Source: a virus
Length of the DNA: 64,000 bases
IMG/VR virus record: IMGVR_UViG_3300047553_000733
Span: 1-64,000 of that record
Reading direction: 5' to 3' (one strand)
The first letter of the stretch is position 1, and the number at the start of each line of letters is the position of its first letter. Below the pieces are notes generated by a model. It was not told the origin of the DNA and searched no databases. It saw nothing but the letters and a program-made list of their open reading frames with translations. The position numbers and the translations under genes are program-made. Shown one piece after another: positions 26,890-36,719 of the stretch.

Positions 26890-27634
26890 AAAAGCTAAAA
26901 AGTGGTCCGATTCCGCTGTTAACACATTGATGGGCGTTATTGGTAGTCAGCGTCCAGTAAGCGCTGAAACCGTAGAACGTGCTGCACAAGCACTTGGCGC
27001 AGACTTTACTGCCCGTAGCGTTGCTAGCAAGTTGCGTCAACTCGAAGTTGAAGTAACTAGCATGGCTAAAGAAAAGACAAGCGCATTCACCGAAGATGAA
27101 GGTGCTAGCCTTGCTGAGTTCGTTATCAGCAACAACGGCAATCTCACATATAAGCAGATTGCTGAACAGTTTGCTGGTGGTAAGTTTACTGCCAAGCAAA
27201 TCCAAGGTAAATTGCTTGCCCTTGAACTGACTGGTAGCGTTAAGCCTGCCGAAAAGGTTGAAGTTGCTCGTACTTATACCGATGCAGAAGAAAGCAAGTT
27301 CGTACAGATGGCTGAAGCCGGTAGCTTTATCGAAGATATTGCTAGCGCACTTAACAAGACTGTTGCCAGTGTTCGCGGTAAGGCATTGAGCCTAACTCGT
27401 AAGGGTCAAATCGCTAAGATTCCAGCACAGCGCGTTAGCCATGCTAAGGAACAAGTTGACCCCGTTACTGCTCTAGGCGATCGTATTCACGGCATGACCG
27501 TGGCTGAAATTGCCAAGGCTGTTGACAAGACTGAGCGTGGTCTTCGCACTCTGCTAACTCGTCGTGGCATCAAGGTTGCCGATTACGACGGAGCTGCTAA
27601 GAAGGCTAAGGCAGAAGCAAAAGCTGCTGCCTAA
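26882..27634 (+). CDS. Multi-repeat HTH-like protein
   Basis: 250 residues holding about four related helix-turn-helix-like units: WSDSAVNTLMG...RSVASKLRQL; FTEDEGASLAEFV...AKQIQGKLLAL; YTDAEESKFVQMA...ASVRGKALSL; and MTVAEIAKAVDKTERGLRTL. The units resemble the single-unit paralogs at 912, 1856 and 3318. The tail is Lys/Ala-rich. It looks like a tandem DNA-binding or DNA-coating protein placed among the replication genes. A strong terminator follows. Confidence 0.7.
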   Translation: MTEKAKKWSDSAVNTLMGVIGSQRPVSAETVERAAQALGADFTARSVASKLRQLEVEVTSMAKEKTSAFTEDEGASLAEFVISNNGNLTYKQIAEQFAGGKFTAKQIQGKLLALELTGSVKPAEKVEVARTYTDAEESKFVQMAEAGSFIEDIASALNKTVASVRGKALSLTRKGQIAKIPAQRVSHAKEQVDPVTALGDRIHGMTVAEIAKAVDKTERGLRTLLTRRGIKVADYDGAAKKAKAEAKAAA

Positions 27635-27656
27635 TCTAGCAGGTATTATACCTATA

Positions 27657-27692
27657 GGTCGGGAGTTGGTTAAACGGCTCCCGACCTTTTTT
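27657..27692 (+). terminator. Strong terminator
   Basis: GGTCGGGAG and CTCCCGACC with a 12-nt loop, then TTTTTTC. Confidence 0.9.
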
Positions 27693-27710
27693 CTTTTGCG
27701 GAGTCGAAGT

Positions 27711-28010
27711 ATGAAAGTCACTATTACATACCACGACAACGAATCTTTTACCGTGGAGGAAGTTGTCAAACAAGCTGTTCACAATTATGGTAAAGCTGTT
27801 AGCGTAGATATTATGCCCGAGTCAATGATGGCATATGATCACATCTACTTTGGTCTACAGCAACTTATTACCCACGAACAACTTAGCATACTTTTTGAGC
27901 AAGGCGGTACATATCAACAAGATATTAAAAAGCTCAGAGAACAGATACTGTACAAAGTTACTGAAATTATAGACCAAGTTATTATTGACAATGAATCGAA
28001 AGTAGGGTAA
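27711..28010 (+). CDS. Unknown 99-residue protein before the helicase
   Basis: ATG 27711, ribosome site GCGGAGTCGAAGT. Begins MKVTITYHDNESFTVEEVVK and ends in a helical charged tail. Directly upstream of the helicase, so a loader or cofactor role is conceivable but not shown. Confidence 0.65.
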   Translation: MKVTITYHDNESFTVEEVVKQAVHNYGKAVSVDIMPESMMAYDHIYFGLQQLITHEQLSILFEQGGTYQQDIKKLREQILYKVTEIIDQVIIDNESKVG

Positions 28011-28012
28011 TC

Positions 28013-29401
28013 TTGGATACTTCAGCAGTAGTCTTAAATAAATTATTAACAGAGCGAAATCTAGAAATCTGGGCAAAGCTCAAGTTAGTATTCTTAGACG
28101 CTGCGTACTCTTCCCTTTATGGTGCCATTAACAAGTATTATGAAAAATACAATGGTATCCCATCGTTTGACGATCTAGAACTAACCTTAAGGGAGGGTCC
28201 GGCGTCAAAAACGTTAGCAACCCTTAAGTTGACCGAGGTTCCTGATGTTTCAGCAGAAGTCGCATTAGACGCACTAATAGATCAATATACACAAAACGAA
28301 ACAGTAAAATTACTAGATAAATTTGTAGATAAATTACCGCTTTACGATACAAACGAAATAAAAGATAGTTTAGCAAATATTGCGCTAACTATTGAAGAAA
28401 AGACACACACCAGTGAAAAAGTTTTCACTATGGCCGATTTAATGATGTTTCAACATCCCGACGATCTGGAGAAAGAGCGTGTTTATTTGGGTCTTAATAA
28501 TACTTTTGACGCTGTGCTGGGTGGCGTGGCTAGGCAAGAGCTCGTACTCATTGGGGGTCGGCGAGGATCTGGCAAATCTATTACTAGTAGCAATATTTTT
28601 GTTAATCAATATGAGTCTGGTAATAGCAGTATTTACTTTAGTATTGAGATGACTGCGATAGAAGTCATGCATCGCAACTTATCTATATTAGCTAATGTAA
28701 ACTTACAAAATTTAAAACAAAATAAACTAACAGATGACGAAATACTAAAAGTAGTTAGGGCTAGAGCAGGAATGTTTGATGCTTCTGATGAAACTGTGCA
28801 TAACTTTTTAAGACACAGAGACCGATACAGGTTCGAGGAAGAGTTAGTACGAAATCACACATTAAAAGTAGATAATCAAATGATTATTGTAGACGATCGC
28901 GATCTTACCCTAAGCAGTATCGACTTGCACATTGGCAAAGCCAAGGCAAAGTTTGGTGATAAGTTAAAGGTAGTAGTGGTTGACTACATTAATCAAATTG
29001 TACTAGAAGGACAGGATCAATATGATTGGAAACCACAGATTGAAGTGTCCAAAAAGCTTAAGAACCTCGCACGCAAATACGAAGTGGTTATGGTTTCACC
29101 GTATCAAATTGATGCAACAGGTGAAGCCCGATTTGCGAAGGGTATTCTTGATGCGGCCGATATTGCTCTTACAATGGAAGCCCATGACAAAGAAACAAAT
29201 GCTGTTAGCTTTGAGACCACAAAAATTCGTGGAGGAAAAGAAATGGCTTTTACATGCCCTATCGACTGGGATACCCTACGGATTAGCCCGCAATCCGTGG
29301 ACAGACCCCAGGCTAAAGAACCAATTAAAAAGACTGGTAAAAAGAAAGAACAACCGGATTTAAAGCAAGACGATAGCAACGCAGACATACCGTGGAATTA
29401 A
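28013..29401 (+). CDS. Replicative DNA helicase, DnaB/gp41-like
   Basis: 462 residues from a TTG start two bases after the previous stop. Walker A GGRRGSGKS at 181-189, a Walker B-type strand (LKVVVVDYINQI), and YQIDATGEARFAKG near the C-terminus fit RecA-fold DnaB-family helicases. The N-terminal ~150 residues are helical, as expected for the primase-interacting part. It unwinds phage DNA; the primase gene follows at once. Confidence 0.85.
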   Translation: MDTSAVVLNKLLTERNLEIWAKLKLVFLDAAYSSLYGAINKYYEKYNGIPSFDDLELTLREGPASKTLATLKLTEVPDVSAEVALDALIDQYTQNETVKLLDKFVDKLPLYDTNEIKDSLANIALTIEEKTHTSEKVFTMADLMMFQHPDDLEKERVYLGLNNTFDAVLGGVARQELVLIGGRRGSGKSITSSNIFVNQYESGNSSIYFSIEMTAIEVMHRNLSILANVNLQNLKQNKLTDDEILKVVRARAGMFDASDETVHNFLRHRDRYRFEEELVRNHTLKVDNQMIIVDDRDLTLSSIDLHIGKAKAKFGDKLKVVVVDYINQIVLEGQDQYDWKPQIEVSKKLKNLARKYEVVMVSPYQIDATGEARFAKGILDAADIALTMEAHDKETNAVSFETTKIRGGKEMAFTCPIDWDTLRISPQSVDRPQAKEPIKKTGKKKEQPDLKQDDSNADIPWN

Positions 29402-29402
29402 A

Positions 29403-30257
29403 ATGAGTGATCCAGTTTTAGACATATTAAAAAAGAATGGCCTGGCACCTGCGGTGTCGGGCCGTGACTATTTAATTAAGTGTCTAAATCCTGAGCATGA
29501 CGACAGCAATCCTAGTTTTAGAATTGATCGTGTATCAGGAGTTGCACACTGCTTTAGTTGTGGGTTTAAAACCAATATATTTAAATTTTTTGGTGTATTT
29601 ACCAATCCTGTGCCAATTAGAATTGCTGCGCTAAAAGAAAAACTAGCGGAGTTAAAGACTAGCGGTACTGGACTAGACTTGCCTAGTGGTCATACACCCT
29701 ACACCAAACAGTTTCGTGGCATCAGTCCACAAACATTACGTCATTTTGGTGCATTTTATACAACGCAAGTTGAAAAACTACAAGATCGTATAGTTTTTCC
29801 TATTAAAGATATTACTGGAAAAATTGCAGTATTTGTTGCTCGTCATACTATGAGTAATGGTAACCCCAGATATGTAAACTATCCTAGTGGAGTTAGAATA
29901 CCTGTATTTCCAAGTTACTTGCCGAGTGGATATAAGTCTATGGTTCTAGTAGAAGGCATATTTGATATGCTAAACTTGTACGACAATGGACTAGAGAATG
30001 TAGTTGCAGTATTTGGCACAAATACCTTACAGAATGAAACTAAAGCTAAGTTATTGCCTTTTAAAGCTCAGGGCATAACTCATATATACTTACTATTTGA
30101 TGGTGACGAAGCTGGTCGTAAAGCATCACAGCAAGTAAAACCGCTGATAGAACAAGAAGGCTTTATAGTAGAAGTTATTAACCTACCTGATGGTACAGAC
30201 CCAGGTGAATTAGATAAAGAAGATATACGCAGCATTGCTGAGTATATTGATAAATAG
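29403..30257 (+). CDS. DNA primase, CHC2 zinc and Toprim
   Basis: 284 residues. Zinc site Cys27, His32, Cys50, Cys53 (KCLNPEHDDSNPSF; HCFSCGF), then a Toprim domain with MVLVEGIFDML and YLLFDGDEAGRKA (acidic metal residues). Shorter than bacterial DnaG. It makes RNA primers and lies immediately after the helicase, before the polymerase. Confidence 0.9.
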   Translation: MSDPVLDILKKNGLAPAVSGRDYLIKCLNPEHDDSNPSFRIDRVSGVAHCFSCGFKTNIFKFFGVFTNPVPIRIAALKEKLAELKTSGTGLDLPSGHTPYTKQFRGISPQTLRHFGAFYTTQVEKLQDRIVFPIKDITGKIAVFVARHTMSNGNPRYVNYPSGVRIPVFPSYLPSGYKSMVLVEGIFDMLNLYDNGLENVVAVFGTNTLQNETKAKLLPFKAQGITHIYLLFDGDEAGRKASQQVKPLIEQEGFIVEVINLPDGTDPGELDKEDIRSIAEYIDK

Positions 30258-30259
30258 TC

Positions 30260-30288
30260 TTGAATATTTAGCCAAGATACGCTATAAT
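30260..30288 (+). promoter_or_regulatory. Promoter of the DNA polymerase gene
   Basis: TTGAAT and TATAAT, 17-bp spacer. GATAC/GTATC flank the -10. Confidence 0.75.
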
Positions 30289-30313
30289 AAAGTATCACAA
30301 AGGAACTAAACAC

Positions 30314-32593
30314 ATGAAAATCGCAGTAATTGACAAAGCACCAAATCGCACTAGGTATAGTGATTACTTTCAGTTCGAGTATGATCACTACCACATGAGT
30401 AGTAAGCCTATCACTAAACTACTCAAAAAAGATGTAGATTTAGAGGTAGACCTAGAGCCATACAACTATGTTATCTTGGTCGGTGCAGAAGCAGCCAAAG
30501 AATACGCTAAAATTACCTCAGTAACAAACTATGCTGGACAACTAGTAAATGATAAATTTATTCCTATCAGTAACCCTGCTATGTTGGCTTTTAAGCCGGA
30601 GGGCAAGCCTGACTTCCAGCGAGCAGTTGATAAAATCCACAAGTATATTGAGGGGGTTTTGCGACCAACTGCTGATGGAGACTATAAAGGGATTAGTGAC
30701 ACAGCAGAGGCAGCAGCTTTCTTGCAAGAAGTCATTGACAATGCACAAGGCTATGTAGCACTAGATACAGAAACAACAGCACTATATCCTCGTGATGGAT
30801 ATGTTCTCGGACTGTCCATTAGTTATAAAACTAAGCATGGACGATATATTCTTACTGACTGTTTAGATGAAGAATGTATGGCTTTGCTGGAGCGAATTGT
30901 TGCCGACTTTAGCATAGTATTTCACAACATGAAGTTTGACTATAAAATGATTAAGTATCATTTAGGTTTAGACTTCAATCGTGATAAAGTACATGACACT
31001 ATGGTCATGCACTACGTGCTTGATGAAGCAGATACACACGGACTAAAACAGCTGGCGCTGAAGTATACCGACTATGGTGACTACGACAGTGAACTTGACG
31101 ATTTTAAGAAAGAATACTGTGCTAAAAATGGTATTCTACAGGATGACTTTACTTATGACCTTATTCCGTTCGATGTTATTAGCCGTTACGCTGCAATTGA
31201 CACAGCCGTTACATACGATCTTTTCCAGAAATTCTGGCCTATCGTACAGAAAAACGATAAACTGCTCCATGTATACAAGCAGATTCTAATTCCAGGTACA
31301 TTATTCCTAATGGATATGGAAGAAGTTGGCATCCCCATTAGTCGTGAGCGAATGGAAGCAGCTAATCTATACTTGGATGAAGAAGTACAGAAAGCAAAAG
31401 AGGCCATCTATGCCTTTGAAGAAGTTAAGCGGTTTGAGCAAGACACTGGTAAGATTTTTAATCCTAATAGTGTTATGCAGCTGCGTGTCGTCTTGTTCGA
31501 TTATCTTGGTTTGGAACCTACTGGAAAAAAGACAGCAACAGGAGCAATCTCAACCGACGCAGAAGTCCTTGAGCAGTTGAGTGAGTTGCACCCACTTCCA
31601 GCAGCAATTTTGAAAGTGAGACAGCTTGGCAAGATTCAGAATACCTACATTCAAAAAATTCTACCAGAGCTTGATAGAGATAATAGAATTCGTACCAATT
31701 TTAATCTTACTTTTACCACTAGCGGTCGTCTCAGTAGTTCTGGTAAGTTTAACGCTCAGCAAATTCCTCGTGACGACCCTATTATCAAAGGTTGTATTCA
31801 GGCTCCGGCGGGCTATAAAATCGTATCGCAGGACTTGACGACAGCAGAAATGTACTATGCTGCTGTGCTGAGCGGTGACAAAAATCTGCAGAAAGTATTC
31901 TCTAGTGGCGGTGACTTTCACAGTACAATTGCAAAAATGGTTTTCAATTTACCTGGCGAAGTTGAGGACGTAAAGAAACAGTATGGTGCTATGCGTCAAA
32001 GCGCAAAAGCTATTAGCTTTGGTATTCTATATGGTAGTGGCGCTAATAAAGTCTCACAAACTGTTACCAAGGCCACTGGTGAAGAGTATCCAGTAGAACA
32101 GGCCCGTGACGATATTAAGCAATACTTCAGCAGATTTAGCAAACTAAAGCAGTGGTTAGATACTAGAAAAACATTTATTGAACAAAATGGTTACACATAC
32201 TCATTCTTTGGCAGAAAACGCAGACTACCTAATGTATTTAGCTCAGATAAAGGTATTGCGGCTCACGAAGTGCGCAGCGGAATCAATGCCGAAGTTCAAT
32301 CACTCGCAAGTGATGTTAACTTACTTGGAGCTATGCGAACAGCGAATGAGATTAAGGCGCGTGGACTAGATGCTAGTATTTTTATGCTAGTACACGACTC
32401 CATTGTTGCTTTAGTACGCGAAGATCAAGTTGGAGACTACTGTGAGATCCTAAAGCGTAATACTCAACACGATTGGGGCTGCTCTATTCCAGACTCTCCT
32501 ATCGGAGTAGACCAAGATATAGGAGATGATTACAGTTTTGGAAAATTCATCGAGACCTATGCTATTACAGGAAATAAGCTTTCCCGTATTTAG
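30314..32593 (+). CDS. Family A DNA polymerase with 3'-5' exonuclease
   Basis: 759 residues. The exonuclease part shows DTETTAL, HNMKFDYKM and the later Tyr/Asp motif (YAAIDTAVTYD). Polymerase motifs: TSGRLSS, motif A as QDLTTAEMYYAAVL, motif B RQSAKAISFGILYG and motif C HDSIV. No 5'-3' exonuclease domain; that activity is a separate gene at 39358. Motif A has DLTTAE in place of the usual DYSQIE. It is the main replicative polymerase here. Confidence 0.95.
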   Translation: MKIAVIDKAPNRTRYSDYFQFEYDHYHMSSKPITKLLKKDVDLEVDLEPYNYVILVGAEAAKEYAKITSVTNYAGQLVNDKFIPISNPAMLAFKPEGKPDFQRAVDKIHKYIEGVLRPTADGDYKGISDTAEAAAFLQEVIDNAQGYVALDTETTALYPRDGYVLGLSISYKTKHGRYILTDCLDEECMALLERIVADFSIVFHNMKFDYKMIKYHLGLDFNRDKVHDTMVMHYVLDEADTHGLKQLALKYTDYGDYDSELDDFKKEYCAKNGILQDDFTYDLIPFDVISRYAAIDTAVTYDLFQKFWPIVQKNDKLLHVYKQILIPGTLFLMDMEEVGIPISRERMEAANLYLDEEVQKAKEAIYAFEEVKRFEQDTGKIFNPNSVMQLRVVLFDYLGLEPTGKKTATGAISTDAEVLEQLSELHPLPAAILKVRQLGKIQNTYIQKILPELDRDNRIRTNFNLTFTTSGRLSSSGKFNAQQIPRDDPIIKGCIQAPAGYKIVSQDLTTAEMYYAAVLSGDKNLQKVFSSGGDFHSTIAKMVFNLPGEVEDVKKQYGAMRQSAKAISFGILYGSGANKVSQTVTKATGEEYPVEQARDDIKQYFSRFSKLKQWLDTRKTFIEQNGYTYSFFGRKRRLPNVFSSDKGIAAHEVRSGINAEVQSLASDVNLLGAMRTANEIKARGLDASIFMLVHDSIVALVREDQVGDYCEILKRNTQHDWGCSIPDSPIGVDQDIGDDYSFGKFIETYAITGNKLSRI

Positions 32594-33089
32594 ACTAGGT
32601 GAAAAAAGACCGACTATAGATGCTGGAGTAACTTTCTTTATGGCCGAATATAGTGATAAAGATAGTGCAAAATACTCCAGTAACTATAGAATAGTTGATG
32701 ATAAAAATATAGATAAGCCAACCCTAGGGCTGCGAAGATTGATGCTAGCACAAAAAGTTTCGTTATTTCCTATCGGTTCGGCTATTTATTTTTTAGCAGA
32801 CTTAATAAAATTAGCAAAAAGTACAACCTGGTTTGTGGACAACACCGGTCAGGTTTTTCAACATAAAAAATCCACACGCGCCAAGCTGACAACAAAGAAG
32901 ATAAAACAAGTTTTACCTGCAAGTACCTTAGGGTGTGTAATAGAAGTTGATGGTCTGTCTCAGAGATTCAAGTCTATGCAGCCACCTCAAGCATATCAAA
33001 AATATGCCGGACTATTAGAAATATCTGGTGGTCACATATTATATGGATTCTATGAGACGCAGATAAAAGACACTTGGAGACTAGTATAA
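32559..33089 (+). CDS. Unknown protein, overlaps the polymerase end
   Basis: About 176 residues if ATG 32559 is used (ATG 32526 is also open). It contains ISFPVFRLGEKRPTIDAGVT and a C-terminal SGGHILYGFYETQIK. Conserved look among phage replication clusters, no domain recognised. It overlaps the polymerase by about 35 bases. Confidence 0.6.
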   Translation: MLLQEISFPVFRLGEKRPTIDAGVTFFMAEYSDKDSAKYSSNYRIVDDKNIDKPTLGLRRLMLAQKVSLFPIGSAIYFLADLIKLAKSTTWFVDNTGQVFQHKKSTRAKLTTKKIKQVLPASTLGCVIEVDGLSQRFKSMQPPQAYQKYAGLLEISGGHILYGFYETQIKDTWRLV

Positions 33090-34384
33090 TGCCTAAAGCA
33101 ATAATATCTAATAGAATATATATGGATGATCCGGGCAGAGATCATACAAAACACATAATCAAAACTCTTACATACAAGATTCATAAGGATACTGGTAGTA
33201 AAAAGTTTGTGAGTGTGGAAACAATTAGAAATTATAAATCGCTTGTAAATGGTATCATAACAGTACCACAGGGCAGACTAGATTTAATACCGAAAGAATA
33301 TGAAGTTGTAGATAAAAGGGTACTTCATCCAGTACCTTTTCCAAATCCAAAATTCGAACTAAGAGAAGATCAAGAGATAATATACAATCAAATTACCGAT
33401 ACTTGTTTTATTAATGCTCTAGTAGGTTGGGGTAAGACTTTTACCGCCCTACACGCTGCTAGAAAGCTAGGGCAAAAAACTCTTGTAATTACCCACACAA
33501 CCGCTCTGCGAGATCAGTGGATAGAAGAAGTAGAAACACTTTTTGGTATCTCTCCAGGAGTGATAGGTAGTGGAAAGTTCGATATTGAAGATCATGCTAT
33601 AGTAGTGGGTAATATACAAACCATAGTTAAAAATCTTGACAGTTTGTGCAAAGAATTTGGAACACTAATATTGGACGAAGCACATCACTGTCCAGCTACC
33701 ACTTTTGCAGGTACTGTAGACGCATTTCATGCTAGATACAGAATAGCCCTTAGCGGCACAATGACTCGTAAAGATGGCAAGCACATACTGTTTCAAGATT
33801 ACTTTGGTCACACTGTATACAAGCCCCCACAGGCAAATACAATAAATCCTACGGTACACATAGTCAAAAGTGGGCTTACATTAAAGCCTGGCGCAACTTG
33901 GGTTGAGAAAATTAATGATTTAACCCAAAATGACAATTATAGAAAGTTTATTGCTGGTTTGGCTAATATGCATATTAGTTCAGGCCATAGTGTTCTCATT
34001 GTAGCAGATAGAGTAGAGTTTTTAGAAAAGGTAAAAGAATATGTTGGAGAAACGTGTTTGTTGGTTACTGGCGAAACGGACTTTGAAGCAAGACAACGAG
34101 CCAAAGAACAAATACTTAACAAACAAAAAATGTGTATTGCTGGTTCCCGCCAAATATTTGCAGAAGGAATCTCAATAAATATTTTAAGTTGTGTTATATT
34201 AGCTGTACCTATGAGTAATGATAGTTTACTAGAACAGATTGTAGGCAGAATAATGCGTCCACATGAGGGTAAAATAGATCCTATAGTTGTTGACATACAG
34301 TTTGCTGGCTGGGCAGATAAAAAGCAGAATACTGACAGGCTAGGTCTTTACCTACGCAAAGGCTGGGAAGTTGTAACGGTTTAA
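33089..34384 (+). CDS. Superfamily 2 helicase (UvsW/DEAH type)
   Basis: 431 residues. Walker A LVGWGKTFTA (112 onward), motif II LILDEAHHCPA, motif III ALSGTMTR and motif VI QIVGRIMRPH. Similar to phage UvsW and other branch-migrating SF2 helicases, acting in recombination-dependent replication and repair. The start overlaps the previous stop by one base (TAATG). Confidence 0.9.
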   Translation: MPKAIISNRIYMDDPGRDHTKHIIKTLTYKIHKDTGSKKFVSVETIRNYKSLVNGIITVPQGRLDLIPKEYEVVDKRVLHPVPFPNPKFELREDQEIIYNQITDTCFINALVGWGKTFTALHAARKLGQKTLVITHTTALRDQWIEEVETLFGISPGVIGSGKFDIEDHAIVVGNIQTIVKNLDSLCKEFGTLILDEAHHCPATTFAGTVDAFHARYRIALSGTMTRKDGKHILFQDYFGHTVYKPPQANTINPTVHIVKSGLTLKPGATWVEKINDLTQNDNYRKFIAGLANMHISSGHSVLIVADRVEFLEKVKEYVGETCLLVTGETDFEARQRAKEQILNKQKMCIAGSRQIFAEGISINILSCVILAVPMSNDSLLEQIVGRIMRPHEGKIDPIVVDIQFAGWADKKQNTDRLGLYLRKGWEVVTV

Positions 34385-34394
34385 AAAATTCAAC

Positions 34395-34423
34395 TTGTAA
34401 CTACATAGCCAGTGTGCTATAAT
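34395..34423 (+). promoter_or_regulatory. Promoter before the gene at 34443
   Basis: TTGTAA and TATAAT, 17-bp spacer. It drives the gene at 34443 and probably the ssDNA-binding protein. Confidence 0.7.
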
Positions 34424-34442
34424 ATAACATAAGTTCTAGATT

Positions 34443-34841
34443 ATGGCACTTTTCTTTGACTTACAAACTCTTGAGACTAAAACACGGAGTGATTCTGTAA
34501 AATTAGTCGAAGTTTTGCGATTGCATTATTTAGGTAAAACAGCACCAAAAAACGCTAGAGATTTAGTGAAACCACTTAATAAACTTGTTGGAACTAGTTT
34601 CTTACTTAATGCAAAAGCACTTTTCGAAGATAAAACTACTGATATAGCTTATAAAGCCCAATACATCAAACTAGCTGGGCGAAGAGACTATTTACTTTAT
34701 AAACTATATGGTTATAAACATTTAGATTTATCTTATTTTTTGGATATAAATGTTAAAATAATACAACATAAACCGCTACTAACGATAACCGAAAACAAAA
34801 TTTATTTTAAATACGAGGAAATAATTAAAAATGGCACTTAG
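34443..34841 (+). CDS. Small protein, unknown
   Basis: 132 residues, basic and Leu/Tyr-rich (GRRDYLLYKLYGYKHLDLSY). No clear ribosome site. Overlaps the next gene by 11 bases. I recognise no domain. Confidence 0.55.
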   Translation: MALFFDLQTLETKTRSDSVKLVEVLRLHYLGKTAPKNARDLVKPLNKLVGTSFLLNAKALFEDKTTDIAYKAQYIKLAGRRDYLLYKLYGYKHLDLSYFLDINVKIIQHKPLLTITENKIYFKYEEIIKNGT

Positions 34842-35472
34842 TTTTAAACAAACCAAAGGCAAAGCAATCAAAAATACAGTTGAAGCATACGAATACAAAG
34901 ACGGTGAAAACACAGTTCGTTTGATTGGCGGAGTCCTACCACGATACATCTATTGGCTGAAGGGTACTAATAACAAGGATATTCCTGTTGAGTGCCTGGC
35001 TTTTAGTCGTGAAAAAGAAAAGTTTGATAATTTAGAAAAAGATCACGTCCAGGAATTCTTTCCAGATGCAAAATGCAGCTGGAGCTATAGCGTCAATTGT
35101 ATTGACCCTAAGGACGGTAAAGTTAAGGCACTAAATCTTAAGAAGAAACTGTTTGAGCAAATTCTAACAGCCGCTGAAGATTTGGGCGATCCTACGGATT
35201 ACGATACAGGCTGGGACGTAGTATTTAAGCGTACTAAGACAGGCCCATTAGCTTTCAATGTAGAATATACATTGCAAGTTTTACGTTGTAAAACACGTTC
35301 ATTAACTCCTGAAGAAAGGGAATTGGCAGATAAAGCTCAACCTATTGATGAGAAATTTGTACGTCCAACACCAGAGGAGGTTTTAGCGCTTTTAACTAAG
35401 ATTACTACTAATACAGAAGAAAGCGATGCTGCTGATACTTCAGAGCAAGAAGCTGTAAAAGAATTAGGCTAA
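34831..35472 (+). CDS. Single-stranded DNA-binding protein
   Basis: 213 residues. The central region (ENTVRLIGGVLPRYIYWLKG ... KCSWSYSVNCIDPKDGKV) and the acidic C-terminus (EESDAADTSEQEAVKELG) fit phage gp32-like/SSB proteins that coat unwound DNA and contact replication proteins through the acidic tail. Own strong terminator. Position between helicase and recombination genes agrees. Confidence 0.75.
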   Translation: MALSFKQTKGKAIKNTVEAYEYKDGENTVRLIGGVLPRYIYWLKGTNNKDIPVECLAFSREKEKFDNLEKDHVQEFFPDAKCSWSYSVNCIDPKDGKVKALNLKKKLFEQILTAAEDLGDPTDYDTGWDVVFKRTKTGPLAFNVEYTLQVLRCKTRSLTPEERELADKAQPIDEKFVRPTPEEVLALLTKITTNTEESDAADTSEQEAVKELG

Positions 35473-35478
35473 AATTAT

Positions 35479-35518
35479 AAAAGCCCGCTAAGTCTAAACA
35501 TTAGCGGGCTTTTTTGTC
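35479..35518 (+). terminator. Terminator of the SSB gene
   Basis: AAAGCCCGCTAA and TTAGCGGGCTTT with a 9-nt loop, then TTTTG. Confidence 0.9.
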
Positions 35519-35533
35519 TCGTAAAAGGAAAGC

Positions 35534-36493
35534 ATGAAAATTTTATTTACAGCAGATATACACATAAAACTGGGGCAGAAGAATGTTCCAGTGGAGTGGG
35601 CAAAAAATCGCTATGACTTATTGTGGAAAGAGTTTGAGCGTTGCCAAGAACAGGCAGATGTGTTTATTATAGGTGGTGATGTTTTTGACAAACTACCTAA
35701 TATGGAGGAATTAGAAGTATATTTTGATTTAATTAATCATTGTACTATTCCTACTATAATTTATAGTGGCAATCATGAAGCTATCAAGAAAAATACGACT
35801 TTCATGTCTAATCTTGCAAAAGCCACTAACAAAATGAATAAAAACGTAATAGTTATTGATGACTATTATAGCGACTACGGCATAGAGTTTGTTCCTTACA
35901 ACAAACTAAAAGACTTTGAGCAAGGTAACTATCCGTGGCCAGAGGGCGGCCAAATACTGTGTACTCATGTTCGTGGCGAGATCCCGCCACACGTTCAAGC
36001 AGAAGTAGATTTGAATATTTTTAAAGACTGGGACGTAGTTCTAGCAGGTGATCTTCACAGTTATGAAAACTCGCAACTTAATATTCTGTATCCAGGCAGT
36101 CCTGTTACCACTAGCTTTCATAGGCATCCCGTGGACACTGGAGTTATCTTGTTTGATAACGATACTATGGATCATACTTGGATCAAACTCAAAGTACCAC
36201 AACTTATCAGAAAAACAGTAGGTGTAAGTGACCCTAAACCGCCAACTGACTACGATCACACAATCTATCAGGTTGAAGGTGATATGCAAGAATTGGGTGG
36301 ATTAGAGGATAGCGAATTAATTGATCGCAAAGTATTAAAGCGAGAAACAGATACTGCGCTATTACTAGACAAAGATATGAGTCTAAATGAAGAAGTAAGC
36401 GAATATTTACGATACATACTTCAATTACCAGACGGCACTATTGAACAAGCATTACAGGAATTACAGAATTATGCAGATAAAATCGAACAGTGA
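35534..36493 (+). CDS. SbcD/gp47-like recombination exonuclease subunit
   Basis: 319 residues, ribosome site AAAAGGAAAGC. Metallophosphoesterase motifs: TADIHIKLG, GGDVFDK, YSGNHEA and later CTHVRGE, AGDLHSY. With the SbcC-like gene at 36716 it should form the Mre11/Rad50-type complex that resects DNA ends. The glutaredoxin gene lies between the two, overlapping both ends. Confidence 0.9.
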   Translation: MKILFTADIHIKLGQKNVPVEWAKNRYDLLWKEFERCQEQADVFIIGGDVFDKLPNMEELEVYFDLINHCTIPTIIYSGNHEAIKKNTTFMSNLAKATNKMNKNVIVIDDYYSDYGIEFVPYNKLKDFEQGNYPWPEGGQILCTHVRGEIPPHVQAEVDLNIFKDWDVVLAGDLHSYENSQLNILYPGSPVTTSFHRHPVDTGVILFDNDTMDHTWIKLKVPQLIRKTVGVSDPKPPTDYDHTIYQVEGDMQELGGLEDSELIDRKVLKRETDTALLLDKDMSLNEEVSEYLRYILQLPDGTIEQALQELQNYADKIEQ

Positions 36494-36719
36494 TACTCTT
36501 ATAGAGATATGGTCTCAACCTGACTGTGCTGGTTGTTTAAGTGCAAAAAGAATGCTACACTCTAAGAATATTCCTTATACTGAAAGAATGTTAGGAGTTG
36601 ATGCTACACTAGAAGATTTAATTATAAAGCTACCTGGTGCTAGAAGTGTTCCTCAAATATTTATAGATGGCCGACATTTAGGCGGTCTACCTGAACTAGC
36701 AAACTACCTAAACAAATGA
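36471..36719 (+). CDS. Glutaredoxin-like protein
   Basis: 82 residues. Active site WSQPDCAGCLSAKR (CxxC), then SVPQIFIDGRHLGG, the cis-Pro and GG motifs of glutaredoxins. It could reduce the class II ribonucleotide reductase at 40703. It overlaps the upstream exonuclease gene by 23 bases and the downstream one by 4. Confidence 0.85.
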   Translation: MQIKSNSDTLIEIWSQPDCAGCLSAKRMLHSKNIPYTERMLGVDATLEDLIIKLPGARSVPQIFIDGRHLGGLPELANYLNK

